Below are positions 27,609 through 36,561 of a stretch of 64,000 nt of DNA, in pieces (the stretch's first letter is position 1; every line of letters begins with the position of its first letter). The notes under the pieces are model-generated. The model was given only the letters and a program-made list of their open reading frames with translations, ran no database searches and had not been told where the DNA came from. Position numbers and translations under genes: made by a program. Where the stretch lies: assembly GCF_005116475.1 (NCBI RefSeq), contig NZ_SWBO01000001.1, positions 372,001 to 436,000 of the forward strand, given 5' to 3'. Source of the DNA: Pedobacter cryotolerans (lineage in GTDB: Bacteria > Bacteroidota > Bacteroidia > Sphingobacteriales > Sphingobacteriaceae).

Positions 27609-28253
27609 TTAAATTGTAATTAGACCATTTTTTATTCCATAAACAACTAAACCTGTTCTCGATTTAATATTTAGCTTAGCAAATAAAGATTCGCGATAAT
27701 TATCTACCGTACGCGGACTAACATTCATTAAGAAAGCAATTTCTTTGTAGGTTAGTTCGCTACTGCAATGTTGCAAAAAAATTAACTCTTTTTCTGAAAA
27801 GATAGGTTTTGTATCTTCTTGTTTTAATGAGAATAATAGTCTTCCAGAAACCAATTCATTAACATAGAATCCTTTATTTATTGTAGTTTTAATTGCGGTA
27901 AGTAGTTCAGAGGGTTTCGATTCTTTTAATAAATATCCCCCAGCTCCGGCTTTAAGCATTCCAATAATTGCCTTTTCATCTTCAAACATGCTTAATGCAA
28001 GTACGTGAATTTGCGGATAGTTTTCTCGCATCCACTTTGTGGTAGCATAACCATCCATTAATGGCATATTAATATCCATTAAAACAAGTTTAACATTGTT
28101 TTTATTTTTTATTTTTTCTTGCAGATCAATACCATTTTTAGCTTCAAAAGCAATATTTATTTCTTCAAACTCTGATAATAGACTTGCCAAACCAGAGCGG
28201 AAAAGAGTGTGGTCATCTACAATTGCAATAGTTAAAATTTCATTTTCCATCAT
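27609..28253 (-). CDS. NarL/FixJ-family response regulator
   Basis: A 214-residue regulator with an N-terminal receiver (phospho-acceptor Asp60 in VLMDINMPLMDG) and a C-terminal LuxR-type HTH (about 148-210, with SELTYKEIAFLMNVSPRTVDNYR). It begins where the kinase gene ends, with a one-base TGATG overlap, so it is the cognate partner of the HisKA_3-type kinase. It probably regulates adhesive or stress functions as many such pairs do, but no target is visible. Confidence 0.93.
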   Translation of the reverse strand: MMENEILTIAIVDDHTLFRSGLASLLSEFEEINIAFEAKNGIDLQEKIKNKNNVKLVLMDINMPLMDGYATTKWMRENYPQIHVLALSMFEDEKAIIGMLKAGAGGYLLKESKPSELLTAIKTTINKGFYVNELVSGRLLFSLKQEDTKPIFSEKELIFLQHCSSELTYKEIAFLMNVSPRTVDNYRESLFAKLNIKSRTGLVVYGIKNGLITI

Positions 28254-29044
28254 CAGGGATAAGGTATTGCTAAAGAAATTATTGTGCCCTCAATAGGTGT
28301 TGAATTTATCTCAATTGTACCATTTATTAAAGCTACTCTTTTAAAAATAGAACTTAGGCCCATTCCATCGGTTTTAGTTTTTACGTTTTCAATATCAAAA
28401 CCAATTCCATTGTCTTTGATGGTTAAATATACTTTTTCATCTGCTATGTTCATATTAAACTCTAATTGAGTGGCTTTGGAGTGTTTTATTACATTGTTGA
28501 TGATTTCTTGAAGTAAACGTAAAATGATAAGGTCTTTTTTTGGAGATGAAATATTAACGTTAATTAGTTCATTATTAACTTTTAACTTGTAATAACCTGT
28601 TTTTTGTAAACGATCTAATTCTTGCTTAATGGCATTGCCTAAACCCGTTTGTAAAATACGTTCACCATGTATTAATTTAGCGAGATCTCTCAATTCTTTA
28701 ATAGAGTTATTTACTAAGCTCAGTGATTGCGAAACCTTTTTTTCGAGACGCTCTGGCTCATTTAAATTAATAGAGCTTAGTGTTAGTGCAGTTAAACTTA
28801 ACAATTGCCCTATGTTGTCATGTAAATCAGAAGCTATTGTTTGCATAGTTTGTTCTTGAACTTCTATTTGCGTTTTAAGTAGCTCTGCATCAAATTTTAA
28901 CTGCATAGTATGTTTTTCTTCTAAATCTCTTCTTTTTCTATTGTTAGATGTTTTAACGTAGATAAGAAGAAATAGGGGAGCCAACAAAAAGACAATTGTT
29001 GTTAGTGCAATGATGACAATAATTTCTGCTGACGTGAGTTGCAT
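28253..29044 (-). CDS. NarL-type sensor histidine kinase (HisKA_3)
   Basis: A ~263-residue kinase with one N-terminal transmembrane helix (about 6-30 of this start), a coiled-coil linker and a HisKA_3 dimerisation domain with the phospho-acceptor His in SDLHDNIGQLLS, then an HATPase domain with IKDNGIGF and GMGLSSIFKR. It has no periplasmic sensor domain, so input probably comes from the membrane protein encoded just upstream. The ATG at 29044 is preferred over a TTG six codons earlier; even so it overlaps the upstream gene by 43 bases. Confidence 0.92.
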   Translation of the reverse strand: MQLTSAEIIVIIALTTIVFLLAPLFLLIYVKTSNNRKRRDLEEKHTMQLKFDAELLKTQIEVQEQTMQTIASDLHDNIGQLLSLTALTLSSINLNEPERLEKKVSQSLSLVNNSIKELRDLAKLIHGERILQTGLGNAIKQELDRLQKTGYYKLKVNNELINVNISSPKKDLIILRLLQEIINNVIKHSKATQLEFNMNIADEKVYLTIKDNGIGFDIENVKTKTDGMGLSSIFKRVALINGTIEINSTPIEGTIISLAIPYP

Positions 29045-29661
29045 ATAAAAGAATAAATCCAAATGCTGTATAACAACAAATTTAAGCCAAGCATTGTGTA
29101 AGCTAAAATGATATACGTTTTTGGAAACTGTTGGTATAATAAATGAACAAATAGATTGTAAACGGTGCTACCAAAGTAATAAAATAAAACAGCCGTTACC
29201 CACCAAAACTGAGGATTAATTTTTAGAATAATTGGATTTTTTTGTTTAACCAACAAATGAAAATAAAGCAAACTGATGATTACAAAAATTATGGAATATA
29301 TATTTACACTGAGGCTATTAAATTTTAAAAAGCCATAATGGTAAACTTCGAATAGGTAAGTTCCGAAAAAGATAATTATAGGTACGTTACATATTAGGAG
29401 TGCTTTTTTGGTAAAGCATTTTAAAGCTACATATAGCCCGTAAGAGATATATGCAGCCTCGAAAATTATAAAAATATTATATAACCATGCATTATTGAGA
29501 TGATAACCTTTAGACATTGAAAAGCCAATTGTTTCTATGATTACAACAATAGCCAAATAACCTTTTGTTATTTTTGAGAATAAAACATTGTTGTTTTTTA
29601 AAAGAACTAAAGCCATAATTAGGCATATTGTCTCAATAATGATGTTAACTATTGAAATCAT
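29002..29661 (-). CDS. Multi-pass membrane protein of a two-component cluster
   Basis: A ~219-residue integral membrane protein with about seven hydrophobic segments and little between them, and no recognised family. The ATG at 29661 is chosen because it forms an ATGA overlap with the stop of the upstream gene; a TTG two codons earlier is less likely. Its 3' end overlaps the kinase gene by 43 bases. The tight coupling suggests that it is the sensing component for the kinase, which lacks a sensor domain of its own. That role is an inference. Confidence 0.82.
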   Translation of the reverse strand: MISIVNIIIETICLIMALVLLKNNNVLFSKITKGYLAIVVIIETIGFSMSKGYHLNNAWLYNIFIIFEAAYISYGLYVALKCFTKKALLICNVPIIIFFGTYLFEVYHYGFLKFNSLSVNIYSIIFVIISLLYFHLLVKQKNPIILKINPQFWWVTAVLFYYFGSTVYNLFVHLLYQQFPKTYIILAYTMLGLNLLLYSIWIYSFICNSRQQKLLSSLH

Positions 29662-30122
29662 GGACAATCAGTATCTGTATCATTAAGGTCTATAATTTCG
29701 CTGGTACAATCACAACCAGAATCTGGTGGGCAAAGCGCACCTCTATTTTCAGGTTCAGTCATAAAAGCATTTTTAACATAATCTTGCATGGGCTTACCAC
29801 CTTCATTTTTTGTTGATACAAAAAGAACAGTATTACGATCTACATAGGTGCTTGGAATTTTATGCCCACCTGATGGTAAATTTGCATTAATATTGTCGAT
29901 TACTGATTTAGTGTATTTGCCAAAATAAATTCTTACTCCATCTGCGTCAGGTTCATTGGCAATTGTATTAATAAGCTTTTTCATTTGATCAATAGGAAAC
30001 CATACCGATCGGGTATAGCCAGGTTTACCTCTTTCAGCTTTTTTAAATGCACTAACCATTTGTTGTGCCCACTCAATGTCGGCATTTTTAGTTTCTTTCT
30101 CGTTTTGTTTAAGATCATTCAT
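29658..30122 (-). CDS. Conserved hypothetical protein, first gene of the two-component cluster
   Basis: A 154-residue soluble protein that I do not recognise. There is no signal peptide or membrane segment. The N-terminal part is charged and helical (DIEWAQQMVSAFKKAERG), the middle has WFPIDQMKKLINTI and a GVRIYFGKYT strand, and the C-terminal tail is rich in Cys and acidic residues (ALCPPDSGCDC...DTDTDCP). The four cysteines in the tail could bind metal. It is the first gene of a tightly overlapping operon leading to a membrane protein, kinase and regulator. A TACTTTTG -7 box lies ~50 bases upstream. Confidence 0.75.
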   Translation of the reverse strand: MNDLKQNEKETKNADIEWAQQMVSAFKKAERGKPGYTRSVWFPIDQMKKLINTIANEPDADGVRIYFGKYTKSVIDNINANLPSGGHKIPSTYVDRNTVLFVSTKNEGGKPMQDYVKNAFMTEPENRGALCPPDSGCDCTSEIIDLNDTDTDCP

Positions 30123-30171
30123 AATATAGGGGTTTAATTCTTATAAAATTCATTAATTATCAGCGGATTAG

Positions 30172-30179
30172 CAAAAGTA
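30172..30179 (-). promoter_or_regulatory. Candidate -7 box (TACTTTTG) for the two-component cluster
   Basis: An exact TAnnTTTG match on the minus strand, 50 bases upstream of the ATG at 30122, in the divergent region shared with the LuxR-type gene. Confidence 0.5.
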
Positions 30180-30281
30180 AAATCACTTATTGTTTTACCG
30201 TAAAAACACCTTATAAGTTAGGGTATATCTCATGCTTTAAAACTTATAGATCTAAATACATTTGATTTAAATCCCAGAGTT

Positions 30282-30509
30282 ATGACAATCCTAGTTAATC
30301 AAGAACATTTGCAAAGTAACATTAGCGCTAGAGAGATTGAGGTGCTACAACTAATATCTTTAGGTTTTAGCAATAAAGAAATTGCTGATAAACTTTTTAT
30401 AAGCCGTTTAACTGTTGAAACCCACAGACGAAATATGGTAAAACGAATGGGTTTTAAAAATGCTTATCAATTAGTGGTTTGGGCATTTAAAGAACGCGTT
30501 TTTGCTTAA
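30282..30509 (+). CDS. Single-domain LuxR-type HTH regulator
   Basis: A 75-residue protein consisting of one LuxR/GerE DNA-binding domain (residues about 13-70: SAREIEVLQLISLGFSNKEI, then LTVETHRRNMVKRMG). It has no receiver domain, so it is not directly phosphorylated as NarL regulators are. It diverges from the four-gene two-component cluster across a 159-base spacer and may act with it on shared sites; this is inferred only from position. Confidence 0.88.
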   Translation: MTILVNQEHLQSNISAREIEVLQLISLGFSNKEIADKLFISRLTVETHRRNMVKRMGFKNAYQLVVWAFKERVFA

Positions 30510-30583
30510 AATTGATTTTATGTCTTATATAACTGAGTAATTTTATATTTAACACTTTTAATCAACCCCTTAATTAAAAAAAA

Positions 30584-31024
30584 ATGAAAAAATTATGTTT
30601 TAGTCTTTTAACTCTATTATTCGCCTTCGCATTAACGGCAAATGCTCAATCAGATGTTATTAAAATTGATTTAAAAGGAACGGTTTATACCGTTAGTAAA
30701 AATATTCCGAAAGAAATTATTGGAGAGTATTTGTACGAAAAGAAAGGAGAACCAAAAGTGGTATTAAATACTGATGGAACGGGATCTTTTCAGCCTCACA
30801 TGGTTGCGCCAATTGCTATTAAATATTGGATAGATTCTGATGCAAAAGGGGTTTGGAGAAAAAAAGAAGGGATTAATGGCAGATATCAATATACCCTACT
30901 TATACAATACTTAGATGGTAAAAACGGCAATTATCCTGTTAATAGCTATGATTTAATGGATGTAGCAGTTTTAAATGATTTGGGTTTTGCCGTTATTTAT
31001 GGCGAGCGCTATAAAAAACTATAA
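30584..31024 (+). CDS. Secreted hypothetical protein
   Basis: A 146-residue protein with a clear signal peptide (MKKLCFSLLTLLFAFALTANAQ, about 1-22, written here as the N-terminus up to the cleavage site NAQ). The mature part is about 124 residues with alternating beta-type segments (VYTVSKNIP, KVVLNTDGTGSF, YQYTLLIQYLD), suggesting a small beta-rich fold. I recognise no family. It is followed immediately by a strong bidirectional terminator. The gap to the upstream LuxR gene is 74 bases, so shared transcription is possible. Confidence 0.75.
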   Translation: MKKLCFSLLTLLFAFALTANAQSDVIKIDLKGTVYTVSKNIPKEIIGEYLYEKKGEPKVVLNTDGTGSFQPHMVAPIAIKYWIDSDAKGVWRKKEGINGRYQYTLLIQYLDGKNGNYPVNSYDLMDVAVLNDLGFAVIYGERYKKL

Positions 31025-31025
31025 A

Positions 31026-31055
31026 AAAAATGCCCCAAAATTTTGGGGCATTTTT
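31026..31055. terminator. Perfect 30-base bidirectional terminator
   Basis: The palindrome with arms AAAAATGCCCCAAAA and TTTTGGGGCATTTTT is exact. It lies directly between the stops of two convergent genes and has A and T tracts that make it functional on both strands. Confidence 0.9.
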
Positions 31056-31061
31056 AAATTC

Positions 31062-32636
31062 TTATTGTCTCGGTGCAGCCGGTTTTGGCATTTCTTTACG
31101 AGGCAGTTTATCTGCTCTTTCAGAAGTATGATAAACGAAAGAAGCTACAATAGTTGCAGATTTTTTCAAATCATCCATGTCTAAACGATCAAAAGTATCT
31201 TGGTTAGAGTGGTGTGTACGTGTATTGTAATCCATTGGATCTTGAATAAACTGGAAGCCAGGTAAACCAACACCATCATAAGCTTGGTGATCTGTACCGC
31301 CTGTGTTGCTAATGGTAATTGTTTTAGCGCCCAAATCTTCAAATGGCGTTAACCAGCTTTGGAAAATGTCTTTAACTGCTGCATTACCTTGCAAATAAAC
31401 ACCACGAATGGTTCCTGTTCCGTTATCTAAATTGTAATAAGCAGATAGTTTTTCATGCTCAGCTTTCGGTTTCATGTCTGCCGGATCAGCAAAGTGTTCT
31501 TTTACATAACCTCTTGAGCCAAATAAACCTTGCTCTTCCGAACTCCATAAAGCGATACGAATGGTACGTTTTGGTTTAAAATCAATTGCTTTTAAAATAC
31601 GCATGGCTTCAATCATCACTGCAGAACCAGCAGCATTATCCGTAGCACCTGTGCCAGCATGCCACGAGTCATAATGGCCACCTAACATTACAATCTCATC
31701 TTTCAATTTAGGGTCTGTACCCGGTATTTCGGCAATTACATTATAGCCTTTAGGGTCTTTATCATAAAATGAAGTTTTTACTTCAGCTTCAAGTTCTACT
31801 TTTTCGCCACCGCGTAATAAACGTAAAATGTGCAAATAATCTTCGCTGCTAACTTCTAATTCTGGATTAACAGGTTTAGCATCTAATTTATAAGAAGCGC
31901 CATTGCTAGTAAAAAATGTACCGTGATTGCCACGTGCATAAGTCAATTTTAAACCAATTCCTTCGGCCATTAAAACGCTGTCAATTGCAGCTCTCATACC
32001 CATCATGCGCATCATCATTGCTCTTTGGTTATTTGCCGGTCCGCCACCCTGACGGTTTTGTCCGCCAGCAGCTGGTGGAGCAGCTGCAGCCATTTTTGCT
32101 AAATCTTCATCTGTGTAACGAACTGCATCAGCTTTATAAGAATTTTTTAAAGGTTGTACCAAAGGCGATTCAATCATTACAATTTTACCTTTTAATTTGC
32201 CTTTGTATTTAGCCAAATCGGTAATTGTATCAGCAACAATTAAAATCACATCAGATTTAATTGCTCCTTTTGTGCCAGGTGTCCAAGCTTTTGGCGAAGC
32301 AATTATTGGGCGATAAAATGGAGCTGTTGTAGCTGCATAATATTTATCAACCTGCCATCCCTTACCAAACTCTCCCCAAGCCTCTAAATGAACATTTTTC
32401 AAGCCCATTTCGTTAAAGTATTTAACTGCCCAATCTTGCGCTTTTTTTAAGCCAGGCGAGTTAGATAAACGCGGACCAGCAACATCTGTAATCTGGTAAG
32501 CAATATCATAAGCCTTAGATTTGTCTAAACCTTCTGCTCTAATTTTGGCTACAGCAGCAGAGTTTACGGGCTCTTGAGCAAAGCCAGATAAGCATAAGCC
32601 TAAAGCAAATGCGCTAAAAGTAAATTTTTTCATCAT
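31062..32636 (-). CDS. Secreted M28-family zinc peptidase with PA-like insert
   Basis: A ~524-residue secreted metallopeptidase. From the ATG at 32636 (MMKKFTF) it has a signal peptide ending GFAQ. The catalytic domain shows zinc ligands in GGHYDSWHAGTGATDNAAG, the catalytic Glu in WSSEEQGLFGSRG, and a late ligand in GGTDHQAYD, as in M28 aminopeptidases. A protease-associated-type insert precedes it, with a Pro/Gly/Met-rich low-complexity segment (residues about 205-240, including MMMRMMGMR). An open frame 21 codons further upstream is non-conserved and hides the signal peptide, so the later ATG is preferred. Confidence 0.9.
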   Translation of the reverse strand: MMKKFTFSAFALGLCLSGFAQEPVNSAAVAKIRAEGLDKSKAYDIAYQITDVAGPRLSNSPGLKKAQDWAVKYFNEMGLKNVHLEAWGEFGKGWQVDKYYAATTAPFYRPIIASPKAWTPGTKGAIKSDVILIVADTITDLAKYKGKLKGKIVMIESPLVQPLKNSYKADAVRYTDEDLAKMAAAAPPAAGGQNRQGGGPANNQRAMMMRMMGMRAAIDSVLMAEGIGLKLTYARGNHGTFFTSNGASYKLDAKPVNPELEVSSEDYLHILRLLRGGEKVELEAEVKTSFYDKDPKGYNVIAEIPGTDPKLKDEIVMLGGHYDSWHAGTGATDNAAGSAVMIEAMRILKAIDFKPKRTIRIALWSSEEQGLFGSRGYVKEHFADPADMKPKAEHEKLSAYYNLDNGTGTIRGVYLQGNAAVKDIFQSWLTPFEDLGAKTITISNTGGTDHQAYDGVGLPGFQFIQDPMDYNTRTHHSNQDTFDRLDMDDLKKSATIVASFVYHTSERADKLPRKEMPKPAAPRQ

Positions 32637-32823
32637 CTTGTTAATAGTTTTAAGATTGAAATTGTTTAAAGCAGTGATTAGTTGGTTTTGCCAGAACAAT
32701 ATCAGTTTGTTAGTTTGGTTAAGCTATAATACAATTGTATCATTATTGTTGGTGAATTTACAGTTAATGATAATTAAGTGTACCTTTCTATTCATATTTT
32801 TACAGTTAAACATATTAATTCAA

Positions 32824-34176
32824 ATGAAATATTTAGGTCATTCTTTATTGTTTTTAATTTTTATTACTAGTCAGCTTAATGCGCAACAAACCGTTAGCAG
32901 AGATATCAATATATCCAGTCAAGTAGCTGAAGTTTCAGAAACCAACTTAAAAGCTATCGTAAATAAACTGGTTTCTTTTCAAACTCGCCATACATTAAGT
33001 GATACATTGAGTAAAACAACAGGTATCGGCGCTGCCAGAAACTGGATCAAAGCTGAATTTGAGAAATACAGTAAAGAAAGCGGAAACCGTTTACAGGTTT
33101 CTTTTGATACGTTTACGCAAGCTGCAGATGGCAGAAGAATTACAGCTCCTGTAATTCTTAAAAATGTGATGGCAATTTTGCCAGGAACTGATCCGAATGA
33201 TAAACGAATGCTGATGCTTTCTGGACATTACGATTCGAGAGTAACCGATGTAATGAATGCCAAAGATTTTGCGCCAGGGGCGAATGACGACGCATCGGGT
33301 GTAGCTGCTGTGATGGAAATGGCTCGTATTATGAGCAAACAAAAGTTTAACTGTACTATTGTTTTTGTAGCCATGGTTGGCGAAGAGCAAGGCTTATATG
33401 GCGCAACAAATTTAGCCAAAAGAGCAAAAGAAGAGGGTTGGAATGTTCATTTGTTAATGAATAATGATATCGTTGGTAATTCTTATGGTATGGAAACCGA
33501 TATTAAAGACAATAAAAGTGTACGGGTTTTTAGTGAAGGCGTATCTCCTTTAGAAACACCGGCTCAGGTTAGTGCCAGACAATCTGCCGGAACAGATAAT
33601 GATGGTAAAGCTCGTCAGGCTGCTAGGTATATTAAAGAAGTTGCAGAACGATATGTAGATCAATTGGATGTGAAACTGATTTATAGAAGAGACCGTTTTT
33701 TACGTGGAGGCGATCATACTCCGTTTTCTCAACAAGGTTTTGCCGCAGTGCGGATAACTGAAATGAACGAGGATTTTAATAGACAACATCAAGATATCAG
33801 AACAGAGAATGGCTTTAAATTTGGCGATTTACCAGAATATGTAGATTATAACTACCTACAAAAAGTAACAAGAATGAATTTAGCGGTGATGGCAAATTTA
33901 GCTTGGTCGGCTCAAGAACCAGAAAACGTAGTGGTATTAACTTCGGGTTTAACCAATAAAACTGCTTTAAAATGGGAAGCGCCAAAGGGAAAAACTCCAG
34001 CAGGTTATTATATTTTGATGCGTGAAACCAGTAGTCCGTTTTGGGAGAAGAAAATTTTTGTAAAAGAAACATCAGCATCTATAGCTTACTCAAAAGATAA
34101 TTATTATTTCGGCGTGCAATCTGTTGATGATAATGGACATGAAAGTTTAGTCGTTACACCAAGACCAGGGAGGTAA
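32824..34176 (+). CDS. Secreted M28-family zinc peptidase with C-terminal Ig/FnIII-like domain
   Basis: A 450-residue peptidase when started at the ATG at 32824, which gives a good signal peptide (MKYLGHSLLFLIFITSQLNA). Zinc-site motifs are SGHYDSR, PGANDDASG, GEEQGLYGA, MNNDIVGNS and RGGDHTPFSQ. Residues after ~365 form a beta-sandwich of fibronectin III character (LTNKTALKWEAPKGKTPAGYY). The frame stays open 62 codons upstream, but that stretch covers the divergent promoter region. It diverges from the other M28 gene; the two proteins are only distantly similar. Confidence 0.9.
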   Translation: MKYLGHSLLFLIFITSQLNAQQTVSRDINISSQVAEVSETNLKAIVNKLVSFQTRHTLSDTLSKTTGIGAARNWIKAEFEKYSKESGNRLQVSFDTFTQAADGRRITAPVILKNVMAILPGTDPNDKRMLMLSGHYDSRVTDVMNAKDFAPGANDDASGVAAVMEMARIMSKQKFNCTIVFVAMVGEEQGLYGATNLAKRAKEEGWNVHLLMNNDIVGNSYGMETDIKDNKSVRVFSEGVSPLETPAQVSARQSAGTDNDGKARQAARYIKEVAERYVDQLDVKLIYRRDRFLRGGDHTPFSQQGFAAVRITEMNEDFNRQHQDIRTENGFKFGDLPEYVDYNYLQKVTRMNLAVMANLAWSAQEPENVVVLTSGLTNKTALKWEAPKGKTPAGYYILMRETSSPFWEKKIFVKETSASIAYSKDNYYFGVQSVDDNGHESLVVTPRPGR

Positions 34177-34363
34177 GTTACTTTGATAAACTTTTTGGCT
34201 CTTTGCCTATAGTTTATCAAATCTCATTTAATAAAATAAAAACCATCTTACTTTTACCAAAGTATATTCTCGCTGCAAGTAGTTTGTTAAAGTTTTAAAG
34301 AAAAACTTAACATAATAAATGTTAAATGCATAAATTTTGTCAAAGTAGCTTTGCAAAACCCCA

Positions 34364-34391
34364 CAAAAAAAGGGCAGCATCCACCACCCTT
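34364..34391 (-). terminator. Weak terminator after the ABC exporter operon
   Basis: On the minus strand AAGGG/CCCTT arms with a ~12-base loop are followed by seven T residues, 26 bases past the permease stop. Confidence 0.6.
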
Positions 34392-34416
34392 ATTAACTAA
34401 AACTAAACTAAAATCT

Positions 34417-35214
34417 TTATTTGATATTTCTTTTTAATAAAATGAAGTAACCGATGATAAACATTGCTGCAGCAACCGCTAAGCTTACCCAAATTTCTTG
34501 CGTAAAAATTGGGAAATCTTCTGGCTTAGCGTTTTTACTCACTCTTGTAATTCTTAAGGCTAAGGTTGGGGCACTGTACGGAATGAGATATGCATAAGCC
34601 CATCCAACATTAGCCGTAATTATGCCACCAATTATACCTACAAAACCAATCCCCATTGGCTTTAAAAAATCAGACCAAATTAAACTAAATACAAACTGTA
34701 CTGATAATATGCCTAATGAAGCTAAAAATAGCTTTGTATAATATTTACTGAGTACCAAAAATGGATTATAGTCGTTAAATGTATATTTAGGAACAAGCAT
34801 TTGCAATATATAACCGCTAGTAAAGGTTAAAAAAGCAAACAGCAATAAACAGATAAATAACAACACTACAGCGTACAAATATTTTGCCGCATAAATAGAA
34901 AGTTTATTTAATGGCTGAGCAAACAACGTTTTCCAAGTATCATTTTTATGTTCAATGTTGTTTACAGAAAATGCCATAAACATTACATAAAAAGGGAGAA
35001 TTAACATTCCCATTACACCTAACGAAGCACCGCTATATTGCCCCCAAAGAACCATGCCAGGGTAATTATATTTTAGCACCTTTTCTGCGTTAAAATAGTA
35101 GCCTACTGCTATTAGTCCACAAATGAGCACTGGTAAAATTATAGCCGCCCAAAATGCCAAGGTTTTACGAGATTTGTAAAATTCTGATATATATGATATG
35201 TATAATGAACGCAT
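34417..35214 (-). CDS. ABC transporter permease (ABC-2 type)
   Basis: A 265-residue permease with six hydrophobic segments (about 18-38, 62-83, 108-135, 160-185, 190-212, 240-260) and an amphipathic N-terminus. The pattern matches ABC-2 permeases of the lantibiotic-immunity/bacitracin-resistance (LanG/BcrB) kind. It starts five bases after the ATPase gene ends, forming an exporter with it. The substrate is unknown. Confidence 0.88.
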   Translation of the reverse strand: MRSLYISYISEFYKSRKTLAFWAAIILPVLICGLIAVGYYFNAEKVLKYNYPGMVLWGQYSGASLGVMGMLILPFYVMFMAFSVNNIEHKNDTWKTLFAQPLNKLSIYAAKYLYAVVLLFICLLLFAFLTFTSGYILQMLVPKYTFNDYNPFLVLSKYYTKLFLASLGILSVQFVFSLIWSDFLKPMGIGFVGIIGGIITANVGWAYAYLIPYSAPTLALRITRVSKNAKPEDFPIFTQEIWVSLAVAAAMFIIGYFILLKRNIK

Positions 35215-35219
35215 GAGGC

Positions 35220-36128
35220 TTAATTTTTAGAAGTGATATCCAAGAATAGATTTTCTAAATCTTTTCTTTCCTTTGAAATGCTGTAAACCGAAACACCATT
35301 GTTTACTAACAAGGTGTTGATTTTGCCCATAGCTGCTTTATCTATGTAAGCAATTGAAAAAGTTAATTCATCAATAGGAGTTGTTTCAATTCCTTCATTT
35401 TTTAAAATACTGATTGCTTTTTCTTGATGATCTGTTTCAATTTTAACAGCAGGCTTACTCAAATCTTGCAGTGCACCAATTGTGCCTTGAAACAATAATT
35501 CGCCTTTATTAATGATACCAACATGCGTAGCTGTTCTTTCTATTTCTGCTAATAAATGGCTCGAAACTAAAATGGTTTTACCATGTTTAGCGGTCAAATC
35601 AATCATTAGGTTTCTAATTTCTATAATCCCGTTAGGATCTAAACCATTGGTAGGCTCATCTAACAATAACAATTCTGGATCTGATATTAAAGCTAAAGCA
35701 ATGCCTAAGCGCTGTTTCATTCCTAAAGAGTATTTGCCGGCTTTTTTATTGGCAGCATCTGTTAAACCAACCAAACTTAACATTTCGGCACATTTGCTTT
35801 TTCTAATCCCTAAAAGGATGCAACGGTTCAAAAGATTTTCTTTTCCCGTTAGGTGCCCATAAATTGCAGGTTGTTCTACTAAAGAGCCCATTCGTTTCAG
35901 GCTTGCAATGCGATTGCTGTTGATCTCTTTACCAAAAATAAATACTTGATCTGATGGAGATTGTAATAGATTTAATAAAATTTTTATGGTAGTGGTTTTA
36001 CCAGCTCCATTTGGACCTAAAAAGCCATAAATACTACCTTTTGGTACTTGCAACGATAAGTTTTTAACAACTGCTTGTGCGCCAAAGTTATAATTTAAGC
36101 CTACCGTTTCTATTGCGTAGTTGCTCAT
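35220..36128 (-). CDS. ABC transporter ATP-binding protein (BcrA/LanF type)
   Basis: A 302-residue ATPase with Walker A (GPNGAGKTTT, about 39-48), the signature YSLGMKQRLG near 133, Walker B (LLLLDEPTNGLDP) near 155 and a C-terminal regulatory extension of ~90 residues typical of drug/lantibiotic exporters. It forms an operon with the permease. Directly upstream, separated by two bases, is a 57-residue membrane/secreted gene. The LytS/LytTR pair that diverges from it is a plausible regulator, as is common for such exporters, but this is inferred. Confidence 0.9.
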   Translation of the reverse strand: MSNYAIETVGLNYNFGAQAVVKNLSLQVPKGSIYGFLGPNGAGKTTTIKILLNLLQSPSDQVFIFGKEINSNRIASLKRMGSLVEQPAIYGHLTGKENLLNRCILLGIRKSKCAEMLSLVGLTDAANKKAGKYSLGMKQRLGIALALISDPELLLLDEPTNGLDPNGIIEIRNLMIDLTAKHGKTILVSSHLLAEIERTATHVGIINKGELLFQGTIGALQDLSKPAVKIETDHQEKAISILKNEGIETTPIDELTFSIAYIDKAAMGKINTLLVNNGVSVYSISKERKDLENLFLDITSKN

Positions 36129-36130
36129 GC

Positions 36131-36304
36131 TTACTTTAAAATTGCTGCCGTAGCTTTAGCTATTGTGTTTGTTGGAGTTGCAGTTTTAACCATAACTTCT
36201 TCATTTTGACTGTTAGCTGTGCTAGTAGCAAAAGCTAATACCATCATTATAAATACCGGAAATAATAAAAGTAAGAAAGGCGATACGTTTGATAACTTTT
36301 TCAT
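36131..36304 (-). CDS. Small 57-residue membrane or secreted protein before the ABC exporter
   Basis: A short frame starting at an ATG (36304) whose stop lies two bases from the ATG of the ABC ATPase gene. The product begins MKKLSNVSPFLLLLFPVFIM and continues into a hydrophobic stretch to about residue 27, then a polar tail rich in Thr, Ala, Asn and Lys (about 28-57). It is either a cleaved secreted peptide or a single-pass membrane protein. Nothing recognisable is present. The tight spacing and Lys-rich start argue for a real gene that is easily missed because of its size. It could be a peptide handled by the exporter or a translational coupler; both are speculative. Confidence 0.65.
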   Translation of the reverse strand: MKKLSNVSPFLLLLFPVFIMMVLAFATSTANSQNEEVMVKTATPTNTIAKATAAILK

Positions 36305-36561
36305 GATCTTTTTATTTAGGTTTATTGTAGTTGTTTTGTTTTGTTGAACAAATAGAATAATTTTTTAAAACCTGCTAAAATGTTTTAGACCAAGTGCATT
36401 TTATTATAGATAAACAGTCAAAAAGGGTAGTTTTGTGAATAGTTGCTTTAAATCGCCATTTGGTAGAAAAAAAATGCCTGTTCGTCGAAAGTGATAAACG
36501 AAATTAATTAAGATAGTTAATTTGGATAACGATTAAGCATCATTTAAAAATCTAAAATAAA

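Noticed and set aside
32638..32823. An upstream extension of the plus-strand M28 peptidase
   Set aside because: It has no conserved character, covers the divergent promoter region and would bury the signal peptide that starts at 32824.
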